Of a DNA stretch of 40,005 bases, positions 23,379 through 30,914 are shown piece by piece (position 1 is the first letter of the stretch; every line of letters starts with the position of its first letter). The position numbers and the translations under genes were made by a program. The notes under the pieces were generated by a model. That model saw only the letters and a list, made by a program, of their open reading frames with translations, did no database searches and had not been told where the DNA came from. The DNA is from an uncultured Candidatus Saccharibacteria bacterium (GTDB lineage: Bacteria; Patescibacteriota; Saccharimonadia; Saccharimonadales; Saccharimonadaceae), in the NCBI GenBank assembly GCA_938041435.1, contig CALISR010000006.1, forward strand, positions 1-40,005. Reading direction: 5' to 3'.

Positions 23379-24077
23379 CTATGCTGCTGCATCGTCGTTA
23401 CCCTGCTCGGCTGCAACGTCTTCAGCATCCGCGTTTTCGGCGGCACCAGCGGCGGCCTCATTAGCGGCAGCAAGTGCACTTGGCTCGTAGGCACTCGCAA
23501 TGACGAGGTCCTTCACCGTCACGTCATCATCGGCAGTACCTTCACGACCATCGTCGTGTTCGACCAGTTCAACACCCTCAGGTAGTGTGATGTCGCCCAC
23601 TGTCACGCGGTCACCCTCACTGGCTAGACCAAGCACCGAAACATCAAGCGTTTCAGGTAAATCCATCGGCAGGGCCTTCACCTCAACCTTCTCAATTGCT
23701 TGCAGCACGACTAGTCCATTCTTCTCAGCTTCAGACTCACCCATACCAATAAGGCGCACTGGCACCTCTGCCGTAACCGACTCGTCTGCACGCACCGCAT
23801 GCAGGGCAATGTGGCGAATCACGCCCACTCGCGTTGGGTCGTAATCGATACTTTTGATAAGCGCAATGCGCCGCTTAACCCCTGTCAAATGAATTGGTGT
23901 GTGGCGGCCAGCTGCTGCCACAACCTTTGCTACCTCACCACTCGGTGCTTGCACATCAGCAGCATCCATACCAGCACCATACACCACCGCTGGCGTTATG
24001 CCCTGGCGGCGCAATTGGCGAACTTTCTTACCGTGAATTGATCGTGTCTCGATCCTTAGTGTTATCTTATCTCCCAT
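23379..24077 (-). CDS. rplY: Ribosomal protein bL25, CTC/TL5 form
   Basis: A 232-residue long-form bL25 that binds 5S rRNA. The N-terminal L25 barrel (about 1-95, ITLRIETRSIHGKKVRQLRRQGITPAVVYG) is followed by the TL5 C-terminal beta domain (about 100-190, PVRLIGMGESEAEKNG, LPMDLPETLDVSV) and an Ala/Glu/Asp-rich acidic tail (about 195-232), probably disordered. The ATG at 24077 has AGGAG 4 nt upstream. An open frame extends further to 24185, but that stretch contains the TATACT promoter (24126-24131), which rules it out. Confidence 0.9.
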   Translation of the reverse strand: MGDKITLRIETRSIHGKKVRQLRRQGITPAVVYGAGMDAADVQAPSGEVAKVVAAAGRHTPIHLTGVKRRIALIKSIDYDPTRVGVIRHIALHAVRADESVTAEVPVRLIGMGESEAEKNGLVVLQAIEKVEVKALPMDLPETLDVSVLGLASEGDRVTVGDITLPEGVELVEHDDGREGTADDDVTVKDLVIASAYEPSALAAANEAAAGAAENADAEDVAAEQGNDDAAA

Positions 24078-24125
24078 AGTTCTCCTTTCGGATATGTTTC
24101 CGGAGTTAAGTAATATTGCCTCTTT

Positions 24126-24131
24126 AGTATA
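24126..24131 (-). promoter_or_regulatory. -10 box of rplY
   Basis: TATACT on the minus strand, 48 nt before the ATG; the leader carries a strong Shine-Dalgarno. Confidence 0.55.
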
Positions 24132-24192
24132 GCATTTTTGTGCCAGGTGGGCCAAAAGCAGCAAAGAACTCCCTTCCCCGAGCAAAGTATGG

Positions 24193-24198
24193 TATACT
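24193..24198 (+). promoter_or_regulatory. -10 box of the DedA gene (leaderless arrangement)
   Basis: TATACT with an 8-nt gap to the ATG at 24207. Confidence 0.6.
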
Positions 24199-24206
24199 AA
24201 AGCGCA

Positions 24207-24875
24207 ATGGAATCACTTATACATGCAATTACTGGCCTCGGCATTGCCGCGGTTTTGCTCGTGGTCTATGCAGAGTCTGGCCTCTTGATTGGCTTTGTCT
24301 TGCCAGGGGATAGTCTACTCTTTACGGCAGGCTATATGGTGAATCAAGAGATCCTTCGCCTGTTTGGCCACCCACTCAATATTCATCTCTTTGTTGCAGC
24401 GATCGCTCTTATGGCAATCCTTGGCGATAGCACTGGCTATGCCTTTGGCCACAAAGTTGGGCGCAAGCTTTTTCTCAAGCCCAACTCGCGCTTTTTTAAG
24501 AAAAAATATCTCGAGCAAGCCGAGCAATTCTACCAAAAGCATGGCTCACTCACGATTGTGCTGGCACGCTTTGTGCCCATCGTGCGCACCTTTGCCCCAA
24601 TTGTGGCTGGCGCGAGCAAGATGCACTACAATACGTTCCTCCTGTTTAACATCGTCGGCGGTGCACTATGGGCCGCCATCTTCACCTATCTTGGCTACTT
24701 TGCAGGCGAAATCCTTACTAGGGCTGGGGTCAATATTGAGGTCGCCGCAATTATTATCATCCTTATTTCCGTTGCACCGATGGTCATCCATGCGCTCAAA
24801 CAAAAATCAACCCGCGATAAGCTCAAGTACCAATTTTCTGTCCTACTCAGTACGGGCAAGCGAACAAAGAAATAA
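24207..24875 (+). CDS. DedA family (VTT-domain) membrane protein
   Basis: A 222-residue integral membrane protein with the DedA landmarks: AESGLLIGFVLPGDSLLFTAG (re-entrant loop with Glu and Pro-Gly-Asp), GDSTGYAFGHKVGRK, the KHGSLTIVLARFVPIVRTFAPIVAGASKM block with the functional Arg residues, and a C-terminal membrane helix followed by a basic tail. DedA proteins are linked to undecaprenyl-phosphate and phospholipid flipping and to envelope homeostasis. Single-gene unit, divergent from rplY. Confidence 0.93.
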   Translation: MESLIHAITGLGIAAVLLVVYAESGLLIGFVLPGDSLLFTAGYMVNQEILRLFGHPLNIHLFVAAIALMAILGDSTGYAFGHKVGRKLFLKPNSRFFKKKYLEQAEQFYQKHGSLTIVLARFVPIVRTFAPIVAGASKMHYNTFLLFNIVGGALWAAIFTYLGYFAGEILTRAGVNIEVAAIIIILISVAPMVIHALKQKSTRDKLKYQFSVLLSTGKRTKK

Positions 24876-24895
24876 CCTCAGTACATATTGTGTAA

Positions 24896-24930
24896 AAAGA
24901 GTCAGCGCATGAACAGCTGACTCTTTGTTT
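24896..24930 (+). terminator. Terminator of the DedA gene
   Basis: An 11-bp stem AAAGAGTCAGC (24896-24906) with GCTGACTCTTT (24916-24926), a 9-nt loop and a T-rich tail. Confidence 0.85.
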
Positions 24931-24969
24931 TGTCTTGTTCGACTATCCGAGATTTTTGCCCTATACCTC

Positions 24970-25500
24970 TTATCTAGCAGCTGGCGGTTCGTCGCCATAC
25001 ATCTGACGAATCTGCTTTTCATACTCTTCAAATGGTGGCAGACCCATCGCCGCACGGCGCTCATCAAGCCGCTCAGTATCTTGGACTGGATAGAGACGAA
25101 GGGTTTTACCCCGCCCCTGAAACTGCGAGCCATATATCTGTGGCCGACCACGCAGTAAACACACCCGATCCTCGAGGAAGGCTATATCGCGCAGCGCGAC
25201 TTCGTCACGTGGCGCTGCCTTCATTAGCTCAAGGCAGTGCTCCATAAAGTCGATATCTGGCGAATGCTGCAACAGCAACCATGCTGCAGCCGAGGCCTCC
25301 TTGCCCACCATACGTATTGTTGGCCAACCGATCGCCGCCACAATCGTACGCAAAAATTCAGTCGAGTCAGCATCGAGCGATGCATCCCACACCCCGCCAC
25401 CAGCCAAGTACTGCTGGCGCATCGCTTGATCGCGCTGGGCATAGCGAAGAATGGCGGTGCGATATGATTGCCTATCAGGTTGTGACTGTTTTGATTTCAT
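24970..25500 (-). CDS. DUF6624 family protein
   Basis: A 176-residue soluble protein. The pattern RDQAMRQQYLAGGG, DSTEFLRTIVAAIGWPTIRMVGKEASAAAWLLLQHSPDIDF, IAFLEDRVCLLRGRPQIYGSQF and LYPVQDTERLDERRAAMGLPPFEEY matches DUF6624, whose function is not known. A TATAAA box lies about 30 nt upstream, without a Shine-Dalgarno. It is oriented with uvrA but is separated from it by the second repeat copy. Confidence 0.72.
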   Translation of the reverse strand: MKSKQSQPDRQSYRTAILRYAQRDQAMRQQYLAGGGVWDASLDADSTEFLRTIVAAIGWPTIRMVGKEASAAAWLLLQHSPDIDFMEHCLELMKAAPRDEVALRDIAFLEDRVCLLRGRPQIYGSQFQGRGKTLRLYPVQDTERLDERRAAMGLPPFEEYEKQIRQMYGDEPPAAR

Positions 25501-25590
25501 AGTGGATAAACTTTGCCTTGGTTTTATACGTATATATTACTCTCACTATCCTATCATGCCTCAAGGGTCATAGCGCGGATACTGTTTAAG

Positions 25591-25648
25591 CCTCACCTTC
25601 TCATCACTTCATCCGATTGAGTGTGAGGATTGGTGAGATTGAGAGACT
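25591..25648. repeat. Short copy of the intergenic hairpin element, copy 2
   Basis: Contains a 22-nt segment (25605-25626) matching the inverse complement of 15752-15773 at 21 of 22 positions. CCTCAC pairs with GTGAGG around it, and the right end GTGAGATTGAGAG resembles the end of copy 1 read on its minus strand. The two long internal hairpins of copy 1 are absent. A wider TGCCTCA/TGAGGCA pair flanks the region. It fills most of the 181-nt gap upstream of DUF6624. Confidence 0.6.
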
Positions 25649-25681
25649 CAGACATGAGGCACTGGACTACAAGGATTCACC

Positions 25682-28516
25682 TCATCCCAAGAGCGGCCGC
25701 AAATACTTCCCCGTAAACGATGCTGGGTTATGCGCGACTTCCTCAGGTGTACCACTGGCGATGATGGTACCGCCGCCCTGCCCGCCTTCGGGGCCCATGT
25801 CGATGATATGGTCAGCGCATTTGATAACCTCAAGATTATGCTCAATGATAACCATACTATTGCCGCCCGCTACGAGGCGTTGGAGAATCTCGAGTAGCTT
25901 CTTGACGTCGGCGGTGTGCAGGCCGGTAGTTGGTTCGTCGAGAATATAGAGTGTCTTGCCAGTCGTGCGCCGGCTTAGCTCGGTAGCAAGTTTAATACGC
26001 TGCGCCTCGCCACCACTAAAGGTCGTGGCGGGCTGGCCAAGCTTGATATAGCCAAGGCCCACCTCGTTGATCGTTGTCAACTTGCGAGCAATTGCAGGAA
26101 TATTAGCAAAGAACTCACAGGCTTGCTCGACCGTCATATCCAGGACGTCGCTAATCGTCTTACCTTTGTAGGTGATCTCAAGCGCCTCACGATTATAGCG
26201 TTTACCATGACACTCGGGGCATTGAATATAGACATCGGGCAAGAAGTGCATCTCTATCTTAATAACGCCATCGCCCTGGCAGTGCTCGCAGCGCCCACCC
26301 TTAACGTTGAAGCTAAAGCGCCCTGGCTTGTAGCCGCGGATATTCGCCTCAGGCGTGCCCGCAAAAAGCTCGCGAATCTGCGTAAAGACACCGGTATAGG
26401 TAGCAGGGTTGGAGCGCGGGGTGCGACCAATTGCCGACTGGTCGATGACAATTGCTTTATCGAGCTGCTCGACCCCATCGATTGCATCATGTGCACCTGG
26501 CACTGCTTGGGCGCGGTGTAAACGGGCAGTGAGCTCGTTGGCGAGAATGCTATTGACGAGCGTCGACTTGCCACTGCCACTCACCCCCGTCACCAGCGTA
26601 AGGACACCAAGCGGGATAGTCACGTCGATATTCTTGAGATTATTCTCGCGTGCCCCGCGGATTATTAGTGCACGGCCCTGCTCAATCGGACGACGCTGGG
26701 CTGGCACTGGGATCTTCTCCGCACCAGACAGATATCGACCAGTGATGCTTTGTGGCATGCGTGCTACCTCTGCTGGCGTGCCGTATGCCACGATCTCCCC
26801 ACCGTGCACGCCAGCACCCGGCCCAACATCCACCAGATAGTCAGCCGCCGCAATCGTATCTTCGTCGTGCTCTACCACAAGCACGGTATTGCCTAGGTCG
26901 CGTAGATTCTTGAGCGTCTGGATGAGGCGATCGTTGTCACGCTGGTGGAGGCCAATCGATGGCTCATCCAACACATACAGCACCCCCTGCAGTCCACTAC
27001 CGATCTGCGTTGCGAGGCGGATACGCTGCGCCTCACCACCGCTGAGCGTGTTCGCTGCTCGCCCCAGCTCGAGGTAATTTAGCCCGACATTGTTCATAAA
27101 GCCCAGCCGCGCCATGATTTCTTTGACAACAAGCTTAACGATGTGCTGCTGTTCTGCACTAAACTCCAGCTGGCCTATCATATCCAGCGCATTGGCGACG
27201 TCCAGATTGCAAATATCCATAATGGAGAGGCCATTGACTGTCACTGCCAGCACCACTGGTTTGAGCCGTGCACCCTTGCAGGCCGTACACTTACGCTCCC
27301 GCATGAAGCGCTCGATATCTTTGCGCATAAACTCACTATCGGTCTCGCGATGGCGACGCTCGAGGTTAGGGATGACTCCTTCGTAGGTCGAGTCGTAATA
27401 GCGATTACCGCTGAGGTGGATGCGATATTTTTGCTTGCCTGTGCCATACAGCACTTTCTGCACAATATCATCACTCAGCTCCTTGACGGGCACGTGCAGA
27501 CTAAAGCCGTGCTCCTCAGCCACCGCGGCGAGGCGCTTCATATACCACGCTTCGGCATTAAAGCGGTTGAAGGGGCGGATTGCTCCCTCGGCAATCGTCA
27601 GATTGGGGTTAAGGATGAGCTCTGGGTCAACCTCCAGACGTGTACCGAGGCCCGTGCAAACCGGACACGCCCCCTGCGGCGCGTTGAAACTAAAGAGCCG
27701 CGGCTCAAGCTCGGGGATTTCCTCGCCTGGGTGATCCATACAGGCATAGCGCTGGCTATACGTCGTGATCTCCCCACTCGTGGCGTCTAATACCTGCACG
27801 ACCCCACTCGCAAGCTCCAGCGCTTGCTCAACCGACTGCGAGATGCGACTCATCATCGTTGGTGCCATCACGACACGATCGACCACCAGTTCAATATCAT
27901 GCTTATAGCTCTTCTGCAGTTCTGGGAACTCATCAAGCGCATACACCACGCCATCCACCCGGGCCCGTGCAAAGCCACTGCGCATGTACTGCTCGGGGAT
28001 GTGAGCAAATTCCCCTTTCTTTTGGCTCACGATCGGTGCCAGTAACATAAGTTTGCTCCCCTCAGGAAGTTTCATAATTTCGTCGATAATAGACTGAGCT
28101 GTCCGGCGCTGGACAGGCTTGCCACAGCGCGTGCCATCGGGCATAAGAGCTGGGCAATGCGGCACCCCCACCCGAGCAAAGAGCAGGCGCAAATAGTCGT
28201 AGATTTCCGTCACTGTAGCGACAGTGGAGCGCGGGTTGCGGCTCGTTGACTTTTGGTCGATGCTAATACTGGGGCTCAGGCCATCAATGGAGTCGACGTC
28301 GGGCTTATCCATAATGCCAAGAAACTGCCGGGCATAGCTGCTTAAACTCTCTACATAGCGGCGTTGCCCCTCAGCGTAGATCGTATCAAAGACGAGACTC
28401 GACTTACCACTACCACTCAGGCCCGTCACCACCACAAACTGATCACGTGGAATGGTCACACTGACATTTTTGAGGTTATTCTGGCGCGCCCCAACAATCC
28501 GTATCTGCTCCGACAT
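25682..28516 (-). CDS. uvrA: UvrABC system protein A
   Basis: A 944-residue full-length damage-recognition ATPase of nucleotide excision repair. The first ABC module has Walker A GLSGSGKSS (32-40), zinc modules (CPVCTGLG and CTACKGARL) and signature LSGGEAQRIRLATQIGSGL; the second has Walker A near residue 640 (GVSGSGKST), a zinc finger CEHCQGDG...CPECHG and signature FSGGEAQRIKLATELS. All key elements appear intact, unlike UvrC, which has lost its cysteines. uvrB is not in the window. TACAAT 8 nt before the ATG gives another leaderless start. Confidence 0.97.
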   Translation of the reverse strand: MSEQIRIVGARQNNLKNVSVTIPRDQFVVVTGLSGSGKSSLVFDTIYAEGQRRYVESLSSYARQFLGIMDKPDVDSIDGLSPSISIDQKSTSRNPRSTVATVTEIYDYLRLLFARVGVPHCPALMPDGTRCGKPVQRRTAQSIIDEIMKLPEGSKLMLLAPIVSQKKGEFAHIPEQYMRSGFARARVDGVVYALDEFPELQKSYKHDIELVVDRVVMAPTMMSRISQSVEQALELASGVVQVLDATSGEITTYSQRYACMDHPGEEIPELEPRLFSFNAPQGACPVCTGLGTRLEVDPELILNPNLTIAEGAIRPFNRFNAEAWYMKRLAAVAEEHGFSLHVPVKELSDDIVQKVLYGTGKQKYRIHLSGNRYYDSTYEGVIPNLERRHRETDSEFMRKDIERFMRERKCTACKGARLKPVVLAVTVNGLSIMDICNLDVANALDMIGQLEFSAEQQHIVKLVVKEIMARLGFMNNVGLNYLELGRAANTLSGGEAQRIRLATQIGSGLQGVLYVLDEPSIGLHQRDNDRLIQTLKNLRDLGNTVLVVEHDEDTIAAADYLVDVGPGAGVHGGEIVAYGTPAEVARMPQSITGRYLSGAEKIPVPAQRRPIEQGRALIIRGARENNLKNIDVTIPLGVLTLVTGVSGSGKSTLVNSILANELTARLHRAQAVPGAHDAIDGVEQLDKAIVIDQSAIGRTPRSNPATYTGVFTQIRELFAGTPEANIRGYKPGRFSFNVKGGRCEHCQGDGVIKIEMHFLPDVYIQCPECHGKRYNREALEITYKGKTISDVLDMTVEQACEFFANIPAIARKLTTINEVGLGYIKLGQPATTFSGGEAQRIKLATELSRRTTGKTLYILDEPTTGLHTADVKKLLEILQRLVAGGNSMVIIEHNLEVIKCADHIIDMGPEGGQGGGTIIASGTPEEVAHNPASFTGKYLRPLLG

Positions 28517-28524
28517 ATCGTCTT

Positions 28525-28530
28525 ATTGTA
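28525..28530 (-). promoter_or_regulatory. -10 box of uvrA (leaderless arrangement)
   Basis: TACAAT on the minus strand, 8 nt before the ATG. Confidence 0.5.
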
Positions 28531-28588
28531 GCATGTATACTGGTGAGATACTAGACGGCCAACTAAGCCTCTCCATACCTTTGGAGTG

Positions 28589-29329
28589 CTACACTCGCGA
28601 TGTAAGCCGCTCCTTCTTTGGTCGGCTTGCCGCAACATAGGAGACGAGGCCACACCAATACAATGGCATAATACTATAGATAATCCATGCTTCAGATGCT
28701 TTACCAAAGAGCTGCAGCGCAAGGGCCGACTCCGAGGCAGCAAGTATTGTCCCATTGCAACTGCCCACGCTCCACCGTAGCCGATAGTCTGTCAGAGCTG
28801 CCGCTGTCCCGCTCGTCATCAGTATCATAAGTACAGCAGCATACACTTTTATTGCTCCAGCAAGGAGCGGGCTTCCTACACGCGGCAACACATTGTACAG
28901 TGTCGAATATACCATTATTGCATTACCCATGAAGGCAGCTAGCAGCAATCCCCAATTTATATGCCTGGCGGCTCCCTTCGCAAGGGCAAAGATGAGGCGC
29001 CACAAATTTATAACACAGAGCACCAGATACGCCAGCAAAGATACCCCCAGTCCAACGATGAGATGCGAGAGGGGTAAGAACGCCACCAGCGAGTCGGCCA
29101 CAGCAAACAGCACAAGCGCTACGAGAAGGAGCCACGTCGTTGGCTGCCGCCGATCGCTATAGCGCCAAGCTGCAAGAAAAATCATCATCGTCGTGAGTGG
29201 GCCCATTGCTTTTTGCAGCCACCACCACTGGTCTGCCGGAGCAAACTGCAGCAGCTGCCACACCACCGCGCAGAGTAGTACTGGCCAGAGAACTCTCAAG
29301 AGTTTCGTTAGTTTCATCGTTAAATTCAT
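28589..29329 (-). CDS. YhhN/TMEM86-like multi-pass membrane protein
   Basis: About 246 residues with roughly eight membrane segments and short loops. The layout and motifs such as LVALVLFAVADSLVAFLPLSHLIVGLGVSLLAYLVLC and the C-terminal GTILAASESALALQLFGKAS...YWCGLVSYVAA resemble the YhhN family (lysoplasmalogenase), where FxxSDxxLA motifs are conserved. An enzymatic role on ether lipids would be an extrapolation. The start is uncertain: ATG 29329 is only 4 nt from a TATATT box, and ATG 29317 is 16 nt from it. Single-gene unit upstream of uvrA. Confidence 0.55.
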   Translation of the reverse strand: MNLTMKLTKLLRVLWPVLLCAVVWQLLQFAPADQWWWLQKAMGPLTTMMIFLAAWRYSDRRQPTTWLLLVALVLFAVADSLVAFLPLSHLIVGLGVSLLAYLVLCVINLWRLIFALAKGAARHINWGLLLAAFMGNAIMVYSTLYNVLPRVGSPLLAGAIKVYAAVLMILMTSGTAAALTDYRLRWSVGSCNGTILAASESALALQLFGKASEAWIIYSIMPLYWCGLVSYVAASRPKKERLTSRV

Positions 29330-29410
29330 AGAAAATATAGTAGCCCATCCTACATACAGATTGCAAGCCAATCAGTGTATTATCCAGAGTCAGATGTTTC
29401 TCACTCAAAT

Positions 29411-30070
29411 TTACCGAGCGAAATACCGAGCAATAGCCTCTTCCGCCTCCGCCCAGGTGCGGCACTCAATAGCGCGTGGATCATCAATCGTAGCGCCTGG
29501 ATGCCATGGCCGTTCGCCAAACAAAATTGCCAAGCCAAGCGGCGCATCATCCCCTGCAAGGCCACGCTCGAGGTGATATGGCGAATCATCAATTGCAATT
29601 TCTGTATTGTACCGCTGGTATGTCTCTGTCTTTGATTTAGTCATTATCTTAATGCCGTCCTCAGTTTCGACGGGTCGCTGCGTCAAAATAACCTGCTCAA
29701 AGACACCAGGCAAATGCTTTTCGATACTCTGCTTTGTCACATCTGCCAAGCCATAGTGCCGAGCCGATACTGCATAGAGTCGATACCTGACCGCTAGCCT
29801 TTGCAACGCCTCGATTGTCTCTATGTCTGGGACTTGCATCTCCTCAAACCAACCAGGCTTCACCATGCCTGGCGTCGTCCCCAGTTGCAATCCATTAAAT
29901 CGCTCCTGCACTTCTTCTTGTGGTACGTCCCAGGTCGATTGTGGCATATCAGGCTGAAAGTTGGTACCGTAATGCTCGTTATATGCTGCCACTAGCCCTT
30001 CAGCACAAGGGAAAACAACGTCATCGAGATCAACGGCAATAGCAGGTCTGTTGCTCTTTACGTATCCCAT
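29411..30070 (-). CDS. HAD-superfamily 5'-nucleotidase-like phosphatase
   Basis: A 219-residue HAD protein. Motif I is AVDLDDVVFP (nucleophile Asp14, second Asp16), a cap follows (about 20-85), motif II is in LYAVSARH, and the C-terminal IAIDDSPYHLE supplies motif IV. The form resembles the NT5C/deoxyribonucleotidase branch. It is the second gene of an operon with the NUDIX gene, with AGGAG 5 nt before the ATG, consistent with a joint role in clearing nucleotide derivatives. Confidence 0.75.
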   Translation of the reverse strand: MGYVKSNRPAIAVDLDDVVFPCAEGLVAAYNEHYGTNFQPDMPQSTWDVPQEEVQERFNGLQLGTTPGMVKPGWFEEMQVPDIETIEALQRLAVRYRLYAVSARHYGLADVTKQSIEKHLPGVFEQVILTQRPVETEDGIKIMTKSKTETYQRYNTEIAIDDSPYHLERGLAGDDAPLGLAILFGERPWHPGATIDDPRAIECRTWAEAEEAIARYFAR

Positions 30071-30094
30071 ACATACTCCTTTATTATGTACTAG

Positions 30095-30595
30095 TTACAG
30101 CAGTTCAGGTCGTTCCTGTTGGGCATAGTGCCGCAATGAGCTGATATAGTACATAGCCGCCGCAAAGGGATAGTCAGTCTGAGGCGTGATAGGCTGCTGC
30201 ATAAACTCATCTGGTGTGAGCCATTGGTAGCTACTGTGCTCCCAACTGAGGGTAATTTCTGGCGCATTGCCATCAACCAGTGCCGCATAGCACATATAGC
30301 TCAGCCGCTGGCCATCGGGGTGCGGCAGTACGTGCTCGAAGGCCACACTCAGCTGGCTCGGTGCAAAGCCAAGGCCAGTCTCTTCTTTTATCTCCCGCCG
30401 TGCTGCCTCAAGTGGTGTCTCGCCAGGCTCGACTATGCCACCAGGCAGGTCGGCACCGTGCGGAAAGAGCGGGTGCGTATTGCTGCGCTCAAGGACGAGA
30501 ATTTTGCCAGTCGCATCAACAATGAGTGCTTTGGCTAAGAAGTGGGGTTGGTTATTCTCTGGTTGGATTGCCCGAGTAAAATATATGTTTGTCAT
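30095..30595 (-). CDS. NUDIX hydrolase (MutT-like)
   Basis: A 166-residue protein. AKALIVDATGKILVLERSNTHP leads into a complete NUDIX box starting DLPGGIVEPGETPLEAARRE and continuing IKEETGL. I chose the ATG at 30595 over one at 30613 because a TATAAT box lies 7 nt before it. It is the first gene of an operon with the HAD nucleotidase 24 nt downstream. A MutT-type pool-cleaning role is possible but the substrate is not determined. Confidence 0.9.
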   Translation of the reverse strand: MTNIYFTRAIQPENNQPHFLAKALIVDATGKILVLERSNTHPLFPHGADLPGGIVEPGETPLEAARREIKEETGLGFAPSQLSVAFEHVLPHPDGQRLSYMCYAALVDGNAPEITLSWEHSSYQWLTPDEFMQQPITPQTDYPFAAAMYYISSLRHYAQQERPELL

Positions 30596-30602
30596 GGCGT
30601 CT

Positions 30603-30608
30603 ATTATA
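30603..30608 (-). promoter_or_regulatory. -10 box of the NUDIX-HAD operon; decides the start
   Basis: TATAAT on the minus strand, 7 nt before the ATG at 30595. Confidence 0.6.
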
Positions 30609-30772
30609 CACAAAAGAATGGAGACTGATTGCTGCTATATCTTTTTGATCTCACTTAGAGAGGTTAGTCGCTGAAACATCAATGTCTTATATTGCTCTAT
30701 ATGAGTATATACACCTAACGCTAAGAAAGCAGTGCTGAGCAAATCACGTGTACCTATCAAAACTCGTGTTAG

Positions 30773-30799
30773 TTAGCACTCTTGCACCGAGAGTGCTAA
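30773..30799 (+). promoter_or_regulatory. CIRCE operator (HrcA-binding site) upstream of clpB
   Basis: A perfect CIRCE: TTAGCACTC-N9-GAGTGCTAA. HrcA binds this element and represses chaperone genes until heat shock. A TATACC -10-like box (30808-30813) follows it, so bound HrcA would cover the -35 region. hrcA itself is not in the window. Confidence 0.95.
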
Positions 30800-30850
30800 T
30801 TTGTTACTATACCACTAGGCTGCGCGGCTGATACCCAGCGCGATCGGCCA

Positions 30851-30888
30851 CCCGTTTTTAAGCAACTAACCGGGCGTTTTGTTGCCCG
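30851..30888 (+). other. Alternative hairpins in the clpB leader
   Basis: CGGGC (30871-30875) can pair with GCCCG (30884-30888), or the same CGGG can pair with CCCG at 30851-30854; the two pairings exclude each other. This lies in the roughly 95-nt leader between the promoter and the clpB Shine-Dalgarno. Whether it controls anything is unknown. Confidence 0.35.
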
Positions 30889-30914
30889 CACTATATAGCT
30901 ACAAGGAGGAATAT